From NCBI GenBank assembly GCA_006176705.1, contig QRFJ01003324.1, positions 1 through 64,000 of the forward strand: DNA of 64,000 bases. The letters run 5' to 3'. Shown one piece after another: positions 23,701 to 33,750 of the stretch; positions within the stretch are counted from its first letter, which is position 1, and every line of letters begins with the position of its first letter. The stretch comes from Cocos nucifera. Taxonomy: Eukaryota; Streptophyta; Magnoliopsida; Arecales; Arecaceae. Below the pieces are notes generated by a model. The model worked only from the letters and a program-made list of their open reading frames with translations, was not told where the DNA came from and ran no database searches. Position numbers and translations under genes: made by a program.

Positions 23701-24756
23701 ATCGAAGAGGGTATGTTCCCACGGCTACTGCAGCAACTCTTGCTCCATTACCGATGCGTAGGATCATGTCTCCATCCCTCAGCCTCCTGCTATCCTCAAG
23801 ACCCTGCATGGAAGTGCACAGATGAGCACTAGAACCAGAGTCAAGCACCCAACTGGATGCAGAAGAAACCATAAGGTTAGACTCAATAACGAGCATACCT
23901 CCAGAAGGACCTTCCTTCTTGTTCTTCAGGGTGGCCAGGTAAGTAGGGCAGTTCCGCTTCCAATGGCCGTCGCTGTTGCAATGGAAATACTTTCCTTTGA
24001 CATCGGCCTTTCATCTTTGGCTCTGCCTTCTTCTTCTTTGCTCCTTCCACCTTCTGCTTTTTCACAGACTTCTTTTTCTTTTCATAAGACTTTCTTTTGG
24101 AAGAAGTCCATTCCATAGCAAGAACTGAGCCTTTAGAACCTTTCATAGAAAGCTCAGCGGTAACCAGCATATTCATTAATTCGGCCAAGGAATTTTGAAG
24201 TTTATGCATGTGGTAATTCATGATGAATTGCCCATATGCATCAGTCAAGGATTGCAGAATAATATCATTCTGCAGATCCAAGTCTAACTTCACACCGAGC
24301 TTCTCAAGCTCTTCCATGTCCTTGATCATTGTCAGACAGTGATCTTGGACTGACTGCCCATCACGCATCTTAGCCTTAAAAAGTCATTTCGTGACTTGAT
24401 ACTTGGCTGCGCGACTCTGTTCACCAAACATCTCCTGCAGGTGAGCCAACATTTGGCGAGCAGTCCCGATATCTTCATGTTGGCGCTGGAGCTCATCAGA
24501 CATCGAGCCCAACATGTAATATCTGGCCTTATTATCTTCGTCTATCCATTTTTTTTTCAGAGATGCTCTCTGTTCAAGTGGATGGACGGGCTGGTAAGGT
24601 GGGAGGGTCCTGGTCCAATACATGGGTTAACTTCTCAGAACCCAAAATAATTTTGTAGTTCCTGAGCCAATCTTTATAATTGGGTCCAGTCAGTCTATGT
24701 GTGTCCAGGATACGTGCCAATGGGTTGGACGCAGATATTTTCCTATAGAGAGTCAA
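20784..24756 (-). pseudogene. Ang-3 Gag-Pol polyprotein (broken)
   Basis: Copia Gag-Pol of about 1,320 residues in the order Gag, protease, integrase, RT, RNase H. Gag starts near 24756 (NPLARILDTHRLTGPNY). A zinc knuckle at 23948-23989 reads YFHCNSDGHWKRNC, with Tyr in place of the first Cys. Protease has WVLDSGSSAHLC near 23850-23815. Integrase has the HX3-4H/CX2C zinc region (HLRLGH, CESC) near 23440-23325 and HTDVCGPFD near 23250. RT has QMDVKTAFLNG near 22030-22000 and YVDDILLIG near 21772-21746. RNase H has DSTMEAEY near 21140-21115 and LYCDNNGAIALA near 21030. The catalytic residues are mostly present. Damage: frame changes near 24600, 24000, 23180, 22940, 22540 and 21600, and in-frame stops near 24383 and 23606. 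It is the best-preserved Pol in the window, and it ends VANWL-stop just before the purine tract. Confidence 0.9.
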
Positions 24757-26592
24757 AGATTCTAGTTAGATACTGTAATTTATGACTTGACCAATTTGTT
24801 TAGAAATTTTATTTTTAAACAAATTAGCTCCCACTATTTTCTCGGATCCCTACACTCCCTCTGTAGAGATGCAAAAATCTCCACGATTAATGATTTCTAG
24901 TGGGTGGTGCGGTCTCACCAACTGACTCATCACCTCACCTAACAGTTATTGGTGATGGGTTAGCCAATGAGTGAACAACTCTTGTTCAATGATTCTCTAA
25001 TCATGGTGCACCCAAACTTGGTCTCTAATTCATGAATCTCACCGTATCCAGAATATTGATCCACTCCTTAGTTAAGTCAGACCCACCATTTGCATAGACT
25101 GGATTCCTAATTGAGTCTCTCACCGTATCCAAAATATTGAGCCCAACTCATCCTCCAGCCCATAGCATCCAATGCCTAATAGACATGGTTGCATCTTTTC
25201 GGTGCAACTGAGCCACTGTATCCAGCCGAGAACAATCAACCCCGGGAAGGGCCCGCACATCTACAATGGTGGAAGACCTCAAACTTAATCTTTTCTTAGG
25301 GAGAATTGATTCAGGTCTCATTAAACTAGACTTGTCATAGTCATAACAATTATGACTAACCTAGTGGCATGGGTTAGCTCGGATTATTGACCACCTCAGA
25401 TCAGAACTGTGTCAACAGATATGGCCAGGTAAGTGAGACCGGTGGAAGGAATATGCCATTAACTCGTACAAGAATGCATTCAGGTCGAGTAGCTTCCAAT
25501 TAAAAATCAGTCGGTCGTATGTGCCAAACTTACCTTAGACACCAAATTGTTGAGCCAGAACCAATTGGGTTAGCCTACAATCCAGACTCTAACCTCTGAG
25601 CCTAATTAGGTCTTGCTTGATCGTGACTCGATCTTGACCCAGACTTAATCCTATTAGGCTGGTCAATTTAAGCATTGTTGATCCCATCTAACCAACTCTT
25701 GATTCGGTTTGATCAACCGCTTAGACCTAATTGAGCTACCCAAGCCCGAACCCAGTATTATGAATATGTCTTAGATCTAAAATTCTCAATTTTAGACCTA
25801 ATTAATATTTCCATAATCTTAATTTTTAATTAAGTAGGGTTCATAAACAAAATATGCACAATAAATCCTAGGGTTTCAGGATCTAGGGTTTTGCAGAAAG
25901 TAAGTTTTGGATTTCTGATTAAGGACGAATGCGCAGCACCCCTACACATCATAAGAACACCCCATCGGATGGGAAGGAGAGGGTCTTTAAACCCTTCTTC
26001 ATTCTTATGACCGGACGGCCAAGAGGAATGCCTTAATCAGGAACATGCAATACTACAAAACAGTTTTAGATCTATATCATATATCTCATATACAAATTAG
26101 ATCTAATCATGGCATATTTTGCATACATCTCATGTATCGAATCATGCATATTTTTAGATCTAAATTATCTCATAATAATCTAAAAAATTAGATTTAAATT
26201 GATCTAATCAAAATAAATTCTAATCTAGATAATTATGTAGAACTATTCTACAACTAGTCTAGACATGCATCAATCATATCTCATATGATGTTTAAAATTA
26301 AATAATTTTTATTTACTATTTTTTAGATGTTATTATAACCATTATAATATCAAAAAATAGTAAATAAATAGATCTAAAATATGATTTAATCAAATTAAAT
26401 TGAAAACATGCAAGACTATTCTATAGAACTATTCTATTTTAGAACTAGTCATGCATATTTTCTAATCTTAGATCCAAATCATTTAATTTTAATTTTTTCT
26501 GATTTCAGATCTGATCACATCTCATGTGACATCTAAAATAACTTATTTTTTAATTAAAATAAATTTAAAATTAGATCTAAATACTTTTAGAA
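24757..26592 (-). other. Ang-3 leader
   Basis: About 1.84 kb of noncoding leader. It carries the paired structure at 25950-26009, an antisense splice-donor-like motif at 25422-25445 and a CATCACC/GGTGATG inverted repeat (24928-24957) close to gag. The LTR-proximal 500 bases are AT-rich with many AGATCTAAAT-type repeats. No protein homology. Confidence 0.75.
25950..26009 (-). other. Leader stem-loop with two inner hairpins
   Basis: In RNA sense an outer 8-bp stem CATAAGAA/TTCTTATG encloses a GGGT/ACCC hairpin and a CCCATC/GATGGG hairpin. The same outer stem occurs in Ang-4 as CATAAGAG/CTCTTATG (36254-36311), with both sides changed together. It may be a packaging or dimerisation signal; this is inference. 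Confidence 0.5.
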
Positions 26593-26611
26593 CCTTGGCT
26601 CTGATACCAGT
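26593..26611 (-). promoter_or_regulatory. Ang-3 primer binding site
   Basis: Minus strand ACTGGTATCAGAGCCAAGG is an intact Copia-type site for the initiator-methionine tRNA. It follows the LTR end CCTTCA by one base. Confidence 0.9.
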
Positions 26612-28905
26612 TGAAGGAAAATCCTGATTTTTTGGATCCAGGTTCGTTCAGATCTGATCAGATCAAGAGATATATTTCAAAATTTTTTTTTTTTAATCTA
26701 GATCAGATCTAGGATATTTTAGATCTAATTCTTATTATTTTAATAATTAAAATAAAATTAAGATAAATTAAATCAAATTTAATTTATCTTGAAGTGGGTA
26801 ATCCTATTACCCGTTGATGATCCTATGATGCAGCGGAAGGTTCTGGATCTAGCCACGCAAGTGCCTGGACCTCTACCGATATCCACTCAAGTTGGATCTA
26901 GAGATCCTCTTCTTCTCTATCACATCTCCAAAAATTAGATCTGGATCTGATCTGGAGGATCTTCAAAACTCCTTTTGAAGATCAGCAGTTATCCTTTGCA
27001 GCAGCGCAGCCTTCTAGCTTTCAATCGCCTTTCTCTCGATCTGGATTGCACCAACCAAGGTCCAAAACTACTTTTGGATGTGGAGAGGAGAGGGAGAAGG
27101 TGGGTTTGGCATGGAGGAAGAGGGGAGAGGCAGCCTTGGGGCATGGGAATTTTTCAATTTTCCAATCTTAATTTGAGTTGGGGGTGCAGGGTCTTATTTA
27201 TAGACTGTCTGTGATCCAACTCCTCTTCTTCCCAACCAATCACACAACTCTTTGTGAAATCAGATCTAAATCTGATTGGTGGGAATAGAGTCCCCTGGAT
27301 TTCCTCCTTAGAGGGATGCCTAAGATCAGTCAAAGTTGGTTCTTAGGAGAACTCTAATTGGAATCCAAAAAGGAGATGGAGTCCCTGTCCAACAAGGGAC
27401 TCCTAGGCGCCTCCAACTTGGGCACACGCCAGGGTGGCGTGCACCCTCCTCCTTGCCAGGTTCTGGTAGGGGGACAGGCCCCCACCAGCTCTCCAATAGG
27501 TGCATGACATGTGGACAAGAAGTCAAAGTGTCAATGGTCAACGTTTGACCAGTCAAAGGTCAACTTTTGACCAAAGTCAAAGGATGAGAAATGGCAGGTG
27601 ACCAAAAATGGCAGGTAATGTCTTACAAAATAAGACAACCTTTTCTGACTTGGACAAGCTCCAGTCAGACAAAGTGAAGGCCTCTAAATCGAGCACAAAC
27701 TCCTTTGGCTCAGTCAGGACAACTATTTATGATAGTAAAAGAAGAACGTTAGGTTCAATCGAGTGCTAGCATGATTTTTTTGAACCTAATTGAATCTCAT
27801 TCAGATCAATTGAACTGGATCAGTTCAATTGATGATCACCAGATTCAAACCCTTATTTGTGTGACCCAGTTAGGTTCAGTTCTGTATGGTAATGGGATAT
27901 GTCATGATCTCTATCATCGACATCATCGAAACTCCTTTCGATGGATCAGAACTCTTTTGATTCGAACAGCTAGAATGATCGATCATCTAAATCATTCTAA
28001 TTGCTCCCAAAATCCATCAGTGACACCTAGCAGTATATGGTGGCAACCCATCAGAGCTGAATGCGAACCTCTTGGTGCAGCTACCTGTGTGATTAAGTTC
28101 TTCTATCTTGAGCCCCGATCAGATTAGGGTTAAGGTGAACTCGTCAAACCCTAGTCTCTATCATATGATGTAATCATTCGATTCAAAGTCCGATGTGAAA
28201 ACCTAAATAGAAACTCTTTCTATTATTTCACTCTGCCATGGCCATGGGCTTCTGGACTTGATTCTCATGATCATCATAGGGCTGCTCCTCTACCACCGAG
28301 GTAGATAGATTCCATCTTGATGCAATCCAGTTCCTACAATGAACATGCTATAGCCAACATACACCTCAGGGTTCCATATGGCTAGGATACCGAGTAATGG
28401 TGTAGTCAAACTATAACACCCTCAAGGTGAACTGTCGATGCATCTCAGGTCAAAGAACCAGACACACTACTGCAGCATCGAGTCAGTCATTGACGAGAAG
28501 GTAGACTTCCTAATGACTACTCGAGGTGGTCATGCTCAGTGCCCTCATTCTCTAACGAGTACCTATACTCTTGCTCTGGTGTCTCCACACCATAGACTCA
28601 AGACTCATCTACTAAAGAGAAGTGATTATACACCAACCTTTCAGATCAATCACCATCCTCGTGATGATCTTATGGTCGGGTGCATTTTATGAGTTAATAA
28701 TGATTATTCATGTCTTAAATTTTTAACTCTTGAAAATATGAATTATCATTACCATTAACTCAAAGGATGTATCACAGACACTAAACACACATATGTGATA
28801 GAAAATAACCCATTTTATTGATTTTAGTCAAAATTATAATTTTGCCCCTAGAAGTGTATTACAAGTGTCAGCCAATTCTAGCTTCTAGGGTACATATATC
28901 TAACA
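26612..28905 (-). repeat. Ang-3 5' LTR (2.29 kb)
   Basis: Direct copy of 18492-20769. TATA box at 27193-27203. It differs from the 3' LTR by about 2% in most blocks that I compared by eye, but by about 6% (15 of about 257, nearly all C-to-T or G-to-A) in the CpG-rich block at 28436-28692. Confidence 0.93.
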
Positions 28906-29910
28906 TTATGATCTCTATCATTGACATCATTGAAACATCTTTCGATGGATCAAAACTTTTCTGATTCAGATAACTAGTACGATCGATCATCTAGATCATT
29001 CTAATTACTTCTAAAATCGATCAGTGACACCTAGCAGCATATGGTAGCAATCCATTAGAACTGAAAATGAATCTCTCGATGTAGTTACCTATGTGATTAA
29101 GTTTTTTTATCTTGATTCCTGATTGGATTAGGGTTAAGGTGATTTCATCAAATCCTAATTTTTGTCATATGAATTAATCAGTTGATTCAAGTTCGATGTA
29201 AAAATTCTAATAGAAACTCTTCCTATTATTTCACTATGCCATGGCCATGGGCTTATGGACTTGATTCTCATGATCATCATAGGGCTGCTCCTCATCTATC
29301 GAGTTAGATAGATCTCCTATTGATGCAATCCAATTCCTACAATGAACAAGCTATAGCTAATATACACCTCAAGATTCTGAATGGCTAGAAGATCGAGTTA
29401 TGGTGTAGTCAAACTATAACACCCTCAAGGTGAACTGCCAGTGCATCTCAAGTCAACGAACCAGACACACCACTACTGCTTCAAGCCAGTCATTGACGAG
29501 AAAGTAGACTTCCTCATGACAGCTCAAGGTGGTCATGCTCAGTGCACTCGTTCTCTAGCGAGTACCTATACTTTTGCTCCGATGTCTCTACACCATAGTT
29601 TCAAGACTCATCTATCCTAAAATAGTGATCATACACCAACCTTCAAGATCAATTACCATCCTTATGATGATCCTATAATCGGGAGCATTTTATGAGTCAA
29701 TAATGAAAATTCATCTCTTTAATTTTTAACACTTGAAAATATGAACAATCATTACCATTAACTCAAGGAATGTATCACAGACACTTTCAAATACACACTA
29801 TGATAGAAAATAACCCATTTTATTATTTATAATCAAAAATATAATTTTGCCCTTAGATGTCTATTACAAGTGTTAGCCAATTCTGGCTTCTATGGCACAC
29901 ATATCTAACA
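28906..29910 (-). repeat. Ang-2 5' LTR, 5' portion (U3 side)
   Basis: This continues the LTR cut at 18491: ttATGATCTCTATCAT at 28906 joins GATATGTCATG. The first five bases are the second copy of the Ang-3 target duplication. It ends (LTR start on the minus strand, TGTTAGATATGTGTG) at 29910. Together the two pieces make an LTR of about 2.28 kb. Confidence 0.88.
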
Positions 29911-31531
29911 AGCCTATGGATTCTTCAGTCCTCTATCTTTTCATCGATCCTTCAGATCTACTAGCCTCCTCTCATCGAAGTCATCCAGAGATAGTGTTGA
30001 TGATGCCGAGGGGTGGTCGATCTCCTTGCTGCTCTTCTTTCCTCGATGGTTCGGGCTGGGGCAACGCCCTTGGTCGATCTTTTCTTACTTCAGGCTAACG
30101 TTGCAAGAATTGACCAAGCCGACCTCACTTGATGAGCTCCTCGATCTTGTCTTGGAGTTGGATGCATTCTGCAGTATTGTGACCATGGTCACGATGGTAG
30201 AGGCAATACTTGTTAGAATTTTGCTTGGTGAGATGAGGCCACATCTTCTCTGGCCTCAGCAGCTGCTCCTTGATCTGCATCAGGACTTGAGCCTTCGGAG
30301 TGTTGAAGGGAGCATAGGTGTGGAACCTTCTAAGGGGAGAGTTTTATTGTGCCCTTTGATTAGGGCTTCTCTGACGATGAGCTCAAGGAGGAGTTCTGAC
30401 TCTTCTTTGCTTGGAAGGAGTTCTAGAGCGTGATCGAGCTTTGGTTGGCTTTTCTTCAACTACAGACTTGCTTGAATCATCCGCCTACCGCTCTCTCATA
30501 GCTTCTTCATCTTTTGCCTTGAAGGCCTCTTTCATCCGAATGTAACCATCAACCTAGGCCAGCATATCAGCAAAATTTCTAGGATACTTCTTCTCCAAGA
30601 ATAACAGCAGATCATTCTTTTGGAGGCTACCCTTTAGTGCGGCCATTACAATGGGCTAATCCAAGTTTTGGACTTTCAGAGCATCAGTATTGAAGCGGTT
30701 GATATAGGATTGAATGGGCTCCCCTTCCTTCTACTTGATATGGATGAGAAAATCTGAGCCTCGTCGAGGATGTCGATTGTTGACGATGTGAGCCATAAAT
30801 TGGTGGCTTATTTGATCGAAAGAAAAGATTATACTTGACTTTAGTGCTGAGTACCAGTTTCTTGCTGCTTCCTTCAGAGTAGATGGGAAAGCTTGGCATA
30901 AAATGGCATCTGATGCACCATGGAACAACATCATTATCCAAAAGATCTTCAGATGATTGATCAGATTAGTAGTCCCATCGTAGCTCTCAGACTGTGGGAG
31001 CTTGAAGTTTGGCGAGATCGGTTCCTGCATGATTTGATGAAAGAAAGAAGGGTCGGTGTACATATCATTACCATGAGAGAAGGAAGCATGGCAGAGTTTT
31101 TGAATCTACCGATTCATTTCTTGCAGCTTTCGGTCCAGGAGATCTTCATGATCATGGATCTCTAGAGTTTTCTAGCTGAATGGGGGTAGAGTCCCTCCAA
31201 GGGTAGAGTCATGGTCGAAGCAAGGGCTCCCTATCCTCTACTTTACTTTCTCAAAGGTGATCAACCGACTCACCCAAGTCAATCATCCTCAGACTAGGTC
31301 CTAGGATTTTGGAGAAGCCTGCTCTAGCCAGACCAACACAGGAGGTTGCTACTACTATATGGCCTGCACTACTTCAGTGAGGCCCCTGTTCAATAGGTTA
31401 AACTGCTCTACATCCACCATTGTCATTGGTGGAACTAGAGAAGCTGGGGATGAGATGGGGGCGGGTAGATCTAGATGAGATCTCGCCATGGAGGCGGTCG
31501 ACCATCGAGTGAAAGCCTTTCTGGGAGGCAT
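29911..31531 (-). pseudogene. Tat-1 gag (broken)
   Basis: Minus-strand Gypsy Gag. A start codon at 31529-31531 opens MPPRKAFTRW..., which matches the start of the Tat-2 Gag (MPPRKVLTRR, 60360). The Gag core is clearest at 31063-30731: PISPNFKLPQSESYDGT, MLFHGASDAILCQAFPSTL, AARNWYSALK. A zinc-finger-like segment CLYHRDHGHNTAEC lies near 30190-30150. Multiple stops and frame changes break it. It ends at 29911, where Ang-2 cuts it at the same place that Tat-2 reads GLKNP near 61970. Gag would form the virus-like particle core; no intact protein is possible. Confidence 0.82.
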
Positions 31532-31630
31532 CCTTATGAGATCGACTAAAGAAGAGGAACTCTAAGAGGAAGGAGAGAGATATCTGCTGAGCACTTCTTT
31601 AAGAACAAGAGCACCTTAAGAGAAAAAGTA

Positions 31631-31647
31631 TCCTTCCTCTAGCACCA
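31631..31647 (-). promoter_or_regulatory. Tat-1 primer binding site
   Basis: Minus strand TGGTGCTAGAGGAAGGA lies four bases after the LTR end. Tat-2 has TGGTGCTAGAGAAAGGA at the same place (60255-60271). I do not assign the tRNA. Confidence 0.7.
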
Positions 31648-31651
31648 ATTC

Positions 31652-32802
31652 TATTGGTGTGAAATCTAGTCAATGCCAAAACTGGTTGGAGTTGGAGAAG
31701 CCGAGGTCATCACTGGGACCTACAAAAGAAGTCCAAATCGAAGGAGGGGTGGCTCTGGTAGGACCCTCTGATGGTCATGTTAGCTCTTTCGACCAACAAA
31801 AATGGAATGCTCAGCAAAGAAAGTAGCAGAATTTTGTGAAGGAGAATGAGAGCTTAGGGAAAATGTTCTTGAGGATCCCTTTTATAGACGAAGCCAGTAA
31901 CAAACTGATAGTGATAGCCACAATCACTTGTAGTAGGCCATTCAGAGCCACATGAAGTTTCTTATGGAGAGTAGTGTCTATTGTCATGATGTTTCTGTTA
32001 TCGTGACATGCAGGTGATTAAGATTTAATTATTGAAATTTGGAGGAGGTAGGTGCTGGCATCAAAGAGCTTCAAGATTAATCAATTTCAGAGGAGTTCGG
32101 ACTCCTTCTGGATCATCTGTGTATAAGTGGATTTATGCTATGCAGTTTGCTGAATCCACGTAGGCGTGGAAGCCCTCCTAGGCGATTGCATGAAGTTCTG
32201 TCGGAAGGGGTTCGAAAGTTCACTAGAGAAATCTTGAAGAAAGTCCACTAGAGGAACCCAGAAGGAGGTCTGTTGGAAGGTTTCGAAAGGAGTTTGATCC
32301 ATGGAGAAGTCTGGTTGAGGGTGAAGTCTAAAAGGAGTCCGATTGATGGAGGAGTCCGGCTGAAGGAGAAGTTTAGAAGACTTGCGATCGGGGAAGGTCG
32401 GCTGAAAGGAGCTTGTCTATGATGGAGAAGTTTAGCTGAAGAAAAAGTTCGGAAGACTTGCAATTGAACAAGGTTGGCTGAAAAGAGCCTGACTGTGATG
32501 GAGAAGTTTGGTTGAAGGAGAAGTTTGAAAGACTTGCGATCGAGGAAGGTCGGCTGAAAGGAGCCTCCCTATGATGGAGATGTTTGACTTAAGAAGAAGT
32601 TCGAAAGACTTGTGATCGGGGAGAGCTGACTGCCTAGAGTGGAGGAGCTCGGCCAACCCCACCATTCAAGCTCATCTAGACGAGGTTCGGAGGGATCTTT
32701 TGAATTTGTTCGAGGGTCAATCTTGGTTGTTGCTATCGGATGGGATCATTCAGTAATTAGATATCCGGCCAAACTTCGGTAGGAGTGGGTTCACCCCCAA
32801 TA
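31652..32802 (-). repeat. Tat-1 5' LTR (1.15 kb)
   Basis: On the minus strand it runs TATTGGGGGTGAACCC (32802) to CACACCAATA (31652), aligning at both ends with the Tat-2 LTR. It contains a 76-bp tandem array. Confidence 0.75.
32330..32640 (-). repeat. 76-bp tandem array in the Tat-1 LTR
   Basis: The phrase GAAGACTTG recurs with its GAC at 32379, 32455, 32531 and 32607, an exact 76-base step, giving about four units. A shorter, less regular GGAGTCCGG-type repetition continues leftward to about 32220. Confidence 0.85.
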
Positions 32803-33239
32803 GCTTTGTTATGCTATCCACAAGAGCAATATTAATTTCAAATATAACTATATGGAAATGAAGGGTTTGACTTAACTAAAGTATTATAGTTTGTTGTGCT
32901 ATCTATAAGAGTCTGCATGTTTTAGAGGTAGGTTATGTTGAAAGTTGCATGAAGATGCAATTGGGTAGGTTTTTCTATCTTTGAACTTACTGAAGTTGTG
33001 CTATCCACAAGTCTTCTTTGAGGGATAAAGATCTCAACCCCACTAAGAAATTGGTTTAGAATTTTCTCATATGCTATAGTGAGGGTTGTGGTATATGGTA
33101 AAATAGTAGAAGTAAAACTAGAATAAAAGACCTCATCTAGTTATACATATCTTCTTGAGTAGTTTGCTTATATTGGTGTTCTTATTTCATGTAGATTAAA
33201 ATATTTGCATAAATAGCTTCTTCACTTTCATTTTCATGC
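32803..33239 (+). other. Probable leader of Cop-J
   Basis: Noncoding. It holds three copies of a 17-base motif GTTGTGCTATCCACAAG (32808, 32893, 32995). It precedes a plus-strand Copia gag, so a leader is the simplest reading, but no LTR or primer site of Cop-J is visible. Confidence 0.45.
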
Positions 33240-33750
33240 ATTCTTGATACAAATAATTTGACTGATCCTAATTATGTGGATTGGTTGAGAAACATGCACA
33301 TAGTGCTTGTGCAAGAGAAGTTATCTTATGTTCTAGACACTCTTGACCCATGGTTGATCAGTGAAGATGCTTCTGAGGACAAAGCCACATATAAGACGTG
33401 GCAAAATAATAGTACAACTATCAATATATCATGTTGGTCTCAATGAGTAAAGAATTATAGAGGCAACATGAGGGTATCAATTGTTCCTCCATATTGCTCA
33501 ATTTAAAGAATCTTTATGGATAATAGAGCCGAACTGCTAGGTATGAATTTTTTAAGCAGTTATTCTAGACTTGAATGGCTAAGGAAACTCCAGCTCAGAA
33601 CCATGTACTTAAACTGATTGACTTGATTACAAGATTGGGTAAATTAGGTTTTGCCATGGATGGAGAGCTCAGTCAGGATCTCATACTACAGTCTCTCTCA
33701 CACTCTTTTTCCTTGTTTATGGTGAATTATCACATGAACAAACTAAATAC
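33240..33750 (+). pseudogene. Cop-J: Copia gag fragment
   Basis: A plus-strand Copia Gag piece: LTDPNYVDWLRNMHIVL, then EKLSYVLDT (33258-33440). After stops and a frame change comes AKETPAQNHVLKLIDLI, GKLGFAMDGELSQDLILQSL and FMVNYHMNKLNT (33575-33745). The pattern is the Copia Gag core, like that of the Ang family but of a different, more diverged type (the Ang Gags read LTGPNYKDWLRNYKIIL). It stops abruptly at 33750, where the Ang-4 LTR begins. Its continuation would lie beyond Ang-4, outside the window. It is probably the oldest layer in the right half. Confidence 0.75.

Larger units (their letters stand above)
18492..28905 (-). mobile_element. Ang-3: complete Angela/Tork-like Copia element (10.4 kb)
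   Basis: The only element of this family wholly inside the window: 5' LTR 26612-28905, primer site, leader, Gag-Pol, purine tract, 3' LTR 18492-20769. Flanking 5-mers are tcatg (18487-18491) and ttatg (28906-28910), a target duplication with one change. It lies inside the LTR of Ang-2, in the same orientation. The polyprotein has several frameshifts and stops, so it is probably not autonomous. Confidence 0.93.
2469..29910 (-). mobile_element. Ang-2: Angela/Tork-like Copia element, split by three later insertions
   Basis: Ang-2 reads right to left. Its 5' LTR is 28906-29910 plus 17209-18491 (broken by Ang-3), followed by the primer binding site 17191-17208, leader 15431-17190, gag/protease/integrase 13231-15430, then (after Gyp-1) reverse transcriptase and RNase H 2469-4157. 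Its end and 3' LTR lie left of the window, beyond Ang-1. The right edge at 29910 is followed by Tat-1 gag sequence, so Ang-2 sits inside Tat-1. Confidence 0.88.
29911..32802 (-). mobile_element. Tat-1: 5' end of a Tat-type Gypsy element
   Basis: Reading right to left: LTR 31652-32802, primer site, gag, then a break at 29911 where Ang-2 inserted. The rest of the element is left of the window. It is the same broad family as Tat-2 (58745 onward): the LTR start, primer site and Gag all align, but the LTR interiors carry different tandem repeats. The right edge is followed by gcttt (32803-32807). Confidence 0.8.

Noticed and set aside
26593..26611. tRNA-like sequences at primer sites
   Set aside because: These match only the 3' end of a tRNA, as primer sites do. 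I saw no complete tRNA gene anywhere in the window.
30026..30433. 135-codon plus-strand ORF
   Set aside because: It lies opposite the Tat-1 gag, whose minus-strand frame shows clear Gag motifs.
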